Positions 62,087 through 64,000 of a stretch of 64,000 nucleotides of DNA are shown here, in pieces; position 1 is the stretch's first letter; every line of letters starts with the position of its first letter. Location of the stretch: NCBI RefSeq assembly GCF_016612535.1, contig NZ_JAENXS010000001.1, positions 2,567,501-2,631,500 of the forward strand, in the 5' to 3' direction. This DNA comes from Bradyrhizobium diazoefficiens (GTDB lineage Bacteria; Pseudomonadota; Alphaproteobacteria; Rhizobiales; Xanthobacteraceae). The notes under the pieces were generated by a model that saw only the letters and a program-made list of their open reading frames with translations, had not been told where the DNA came from and ran no database searches. The position numbers were made by a program, and so were the translations under genes.

Positions 62087-63085
62087 ATGACGACCGCCGC
62101 CTTGTCCAAAGTTGAGGAAGTTTCCGGTCTGCCCGACATGAAGGTGTCGGTGCGCCAGGTGTTCGGGATCGACACCGATCTCGAAGTGCCGGCCTATTCC
62201 GAAGTCGATCCTCATGTGCCCGAAGTCGATTCCGACTACCGCTTCGACCGCGCCACCACGCTCGCCATTCTCGCCGGCTTCGCCAAGAACCGCCGTGTCA
62301 TGGTCACCGGCTACCACGGCACCGGCAAATCCACCCATATCGAGCAGGTCGCGGCGCGCCTGAACTGGCCCTGCGTGCGCGTCAACCTCGACAGCCATAT
62401 CAGCCGTATCGACCTCGTCGGCAAGGACTCGATCGTGGTCCGCGACGGCAAGCAGGTCACCGAATTCCGCGACGGCATCCTGCCTTGGGCGCTCCAGCAC
62501 AACATCGCGCTGGTGTTCGACGAATACGACGCCGGCCGACCCGACGTGATGTTCGTGATCCAGCGCGTACTGGAAGTCTCCGGCCGCCTGACACTGCTCG
62601 ACCAAAACAAGGTGATCAAGCCGCATCCGGCGTTCCGGATGTTCTCGACCGCCAACACCGTGGGTCTCGGCGACACCTCGGGCCTCTATCACGGCACCCA
62701 GCAGATCAACCAGGGCCAGATGGACCGCTGGTCGATCGTCACCACGCTCAACTACCTCAGCCATGACGAGGAAGTGGAGATCGTGCTGGCGAAGGCCAAG
62801 CACTATCGCACCCCGGAGGGCCGCGACATCGTCAACAAGATGGTCCGCCTTGCCGATCTCTCCCGTAACGCCTTCGCCAATGGCGATCTGTCGACGGTGA
62901 TGAGCCCGCGCACGGTGATCACCTGGGCTGAGAACGCCGACATCTTCGGCGATATCGGCTTCGCGTTCCGGGTCACCTTCCTCAACAAATGCGACGAGCT
63001 CGAACGTCCGCTGGTTGCCGAGTTCTACCAGCGCTGCTTCAACGCGGAGCTGCCGGAATCGTCGGTGAACGTGGCGCTGAGCTAA
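62087..63085 (+). CDS. cobS: Cobaltochelatase subunit CobS (AAA+ ATPase)
   Basis: A 332-residue AAA+ protein from the ATG at 62087, preceded by [35 protein letters not shown] near residue 77 contains Walker [23 protein letters not shown] near 145 is Walker [23 protein letters not shown] follows sensor 1. It is the ATPase that drives CobN-CobST insertion of cobalt into hydrogenobyrinic acid a,c-diamide in aerobic B12 synthesis. cobT follows after 131 bases carrying a repeat; CobN is not in this window. Confidence 0.96.
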   Translation: MTTAALSKVEEVSGLPDMKVSVRQVFGIDTDLEVPAYSEVDPHVPEVDSDYRFDRATTLAILAGFAKNRRVMVTGYHGTGKSTHIEQVAARLNWPCVRVNLDSHISRIDLVGKDSIVVRDGKQVTEFRDGILPWALQHNIALVFDEYDAGRPDVMFVIQRVLEVSGRLTLLDQNKVIKPHPAFRMFSTANTVGLGDTSGLYHGTQQINQGQMDRWSIVTTLNYLSHDEEVEIVLAKAKHYRTPEGRDIVNKMVRLADLSRNAFANGDLSTVMSPRTVITWAENADIFGDIGFAFRVTFLNKCDELERPLVAEFYQRCFNAELPESSVNVALS

Positions 63086-63094
63086 GGTTTGAGA

Positions 63095-63205
63095 TGTCGT
63101 CCCGGCGGGACCCATACCGCGTGATGTCTCGTTTGAACGCCACTGAGAGTTTCCTGACACAAGAGCGGCCGGTGGTTATGGGTCCCGGCCTTCGCTGGGA
63201 CGACA
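63095..63205. repeat. Dispersed inverted repeat between cobS and cobT
   Basis: TGTCGTCCCGGCGGGACCCATA (63095-63116) pairs with TATGGGTCCCGGCCttcgct and TGGGACGACA (about 63176-63205). It is a GTCGTCCCGG-type element like the one at 29618-29663 but with a long internal loop. It separates cobS and cobT and may reduce cobT expression or be transcribed through. Confidence 0.75.
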
Positions 63206-63216
63206 GATAGGGTCAG

Positions 63217-64000
63217 ATGACCACCTCCAACTCCAAATTCCGTAACACCAAGGAAGCGCCGACCGAGCCGTTCAAGCGCTCGGTGGCCTCCTGCCTCAAG
63301 GCGATCGCGAAATCGCCCGAGCTCGACGTTTCCTTCGCCGCGGAGCGTCCCGGCCTCGCGCCCGGCAAGGCGCGGCTGCCCGAGCCGGCGCGGAAGATGA
63401 CCAAGCGCGACGCCGCGATCGTGCGCGGCCACGCCGATTCCATCGCGCTCAAGATCGCCTGTCACGACGCGAAACTGCATCGCAAGCTGATGCCCGGCAA
63501 TCCGCAGGCGCGCGGCGTGTTCGAGGCGGTCGAGCAGGCCCGCGTCGAGGCGATCGGCGCGCGCCGCATGGCGGGCGTGGCCAAGAATCTCACTGCGATG
63601 CTCGACGACCACTTCCATCGCGGCAAGTTCGACGAGATCACCGACCGCGCCGACGCCCCGCTGGCGGATGCGCTGGCGATGCTGGTGCGCGAGCGCCTGA
63701 CCGGGCTGGCGCCGCCCACGGCTGCGAAGAAGATGGTCGATCTCTGGCGTCCGATTCTCGAAGACAAGATCGGCAAGCGGCTCGACCGGCTCGATGGCGT
63801 GGTCGAGGACCAGACCAGGTTCGGCGATGCCGTGCATGATCTCCTGACGGCGCTCGATATCGGCGACGAGCGCAGCGCCGACAGCGAGGACAATGAGGAC
63901 AACGACGAGAACCAGGACGGCGACAACGATCAGTCCGGCGCCGAGGGCTCGCCCGATTCCGACGCTGCGCAAGAGATGAGCGCCGACCAGGCGCAGGCGT
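63217..64000 (+). CDS. cobT: Cobaltochelatase subunit CobT, C-terminus outside window
   Basis: The frame is open from the ATG at 63217 to the window edge (261 codons), so only the N-terminal part is present. TEPFKRSVASCLKAIAKSPELDVSFAAERPGL is the CobT N-terminus. After residue ~210 the sequence becomes highly acidic (SADSEDNEDNDENQDGDND), the linker before the C-terminal VWA/MIDAS domain, which is outside the window. With CobS it forms the AAA+ chelatase complex. Confidence 0.94.
   Translation, partial: MTTSNSKFRNTKEAPTEPFKRSVASCLKAIAKSPELDVSFAAERPGLAPGKARLPEPARKMTKRDAAIVRGHADSIALKIACHDAKLHRKLMPGNPQARGVFEAVEQARVEAIGARRMAGVAKNLTAMLDDHFHRGKFDEITDRADAPLADALAMLVRERLTGLAPPTAAKKMVDLWRPILEDKIGKRLDRLDGVVEDQTRFGDAVHDLLTALDIGDERSADSEDNEDNDENQDGDNDQSGAEGSPDSDAAQEMSADQAQA

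Overview
The window is GC-rich (about 64%) chromosomal DNA of an alphaproteobacterium, most likely Bradyrhizobium or a close relative. This rests on the gene families, on syntenic blocks (lysC-ptsP-prfA-prmC-DUF4167; aroK-aroB-CorC-bolA-J-protein-cobS-cobT), and on intergenic palindromic repeats of the kind that litter Bradyrhizobium genomes. No rRNA, tRNA, CRISPR array or insertion sequence was seen. Both window edges cut genes: an FAD oxidoreductase on the left and cobT on the right.

Layout. 1-4.8 kb: an accessory set made of a flavoprotein, a LysR regulator, a Cds1-like PLP enzyme, two peroxidase/CMD-fold proteins, and degenerate remnants. 4.8-14.4 kb: a lipase-like hydrolase, a branched-chain aminotransferase, polyhydroxybutyrate genes (phaR, phaA, phbB) with candidate PhaR operators, a drug/metabolite exporter, a flavin reductase, a cupin and glyoxalase II. 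14.4-28.2 kb, mostly minus strand: DUF4167, prmC, prfA, ptsP and lysC. A branched-chain-type ABC uptake operon with a fused permease-ATPase, an RNA-polymerase-alpha-CTD-like protein and a MarR regulator sits between prmC and prfA. A 29-codon HIT-protein stub lies at one border of that block. 28.3-40 kb: ubiG, a DMT transporter, a tightly packed DUF1178-nitrilase-grxC set, comF, mutT, argJ, a parvulin and secA.

40.3-48.5 kb is a complete candidate amide-utilisation system. A MarR regulator is divergent from an AmiC-like sensor or binding protein. It is followed by a Ser-Ser-Lys amidase and a full urea/amide-type ABC importer (permease, Tat-exported binding protein, permease, two ATPases). The likely logic is import of an amide, hydrolysis by the amidase, and control by MarR and/or the AmiC-like protein.

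48.7-64 kb: an L,D-transpeptidase lipoprotein, accA, xerD, a 48-residue membrane protein, aroK-aroB, a CorC-type transporter, bolA, a J-domain protein, an HWE sensor kinase, two divergent citrate-synthase-like genes (one with an N-terminal DNA-binding domain), a DedA protein, and cobS-cobT of aerobic cobalamin synthesis. The least conventional items are the HTH-citrate synthase pair with its palindromic spacer, the ABC/alpha-CTD-like/MarR cassette inside a translation-factor operon, and the amide locus with an AmiC-like protein but no AmiR.
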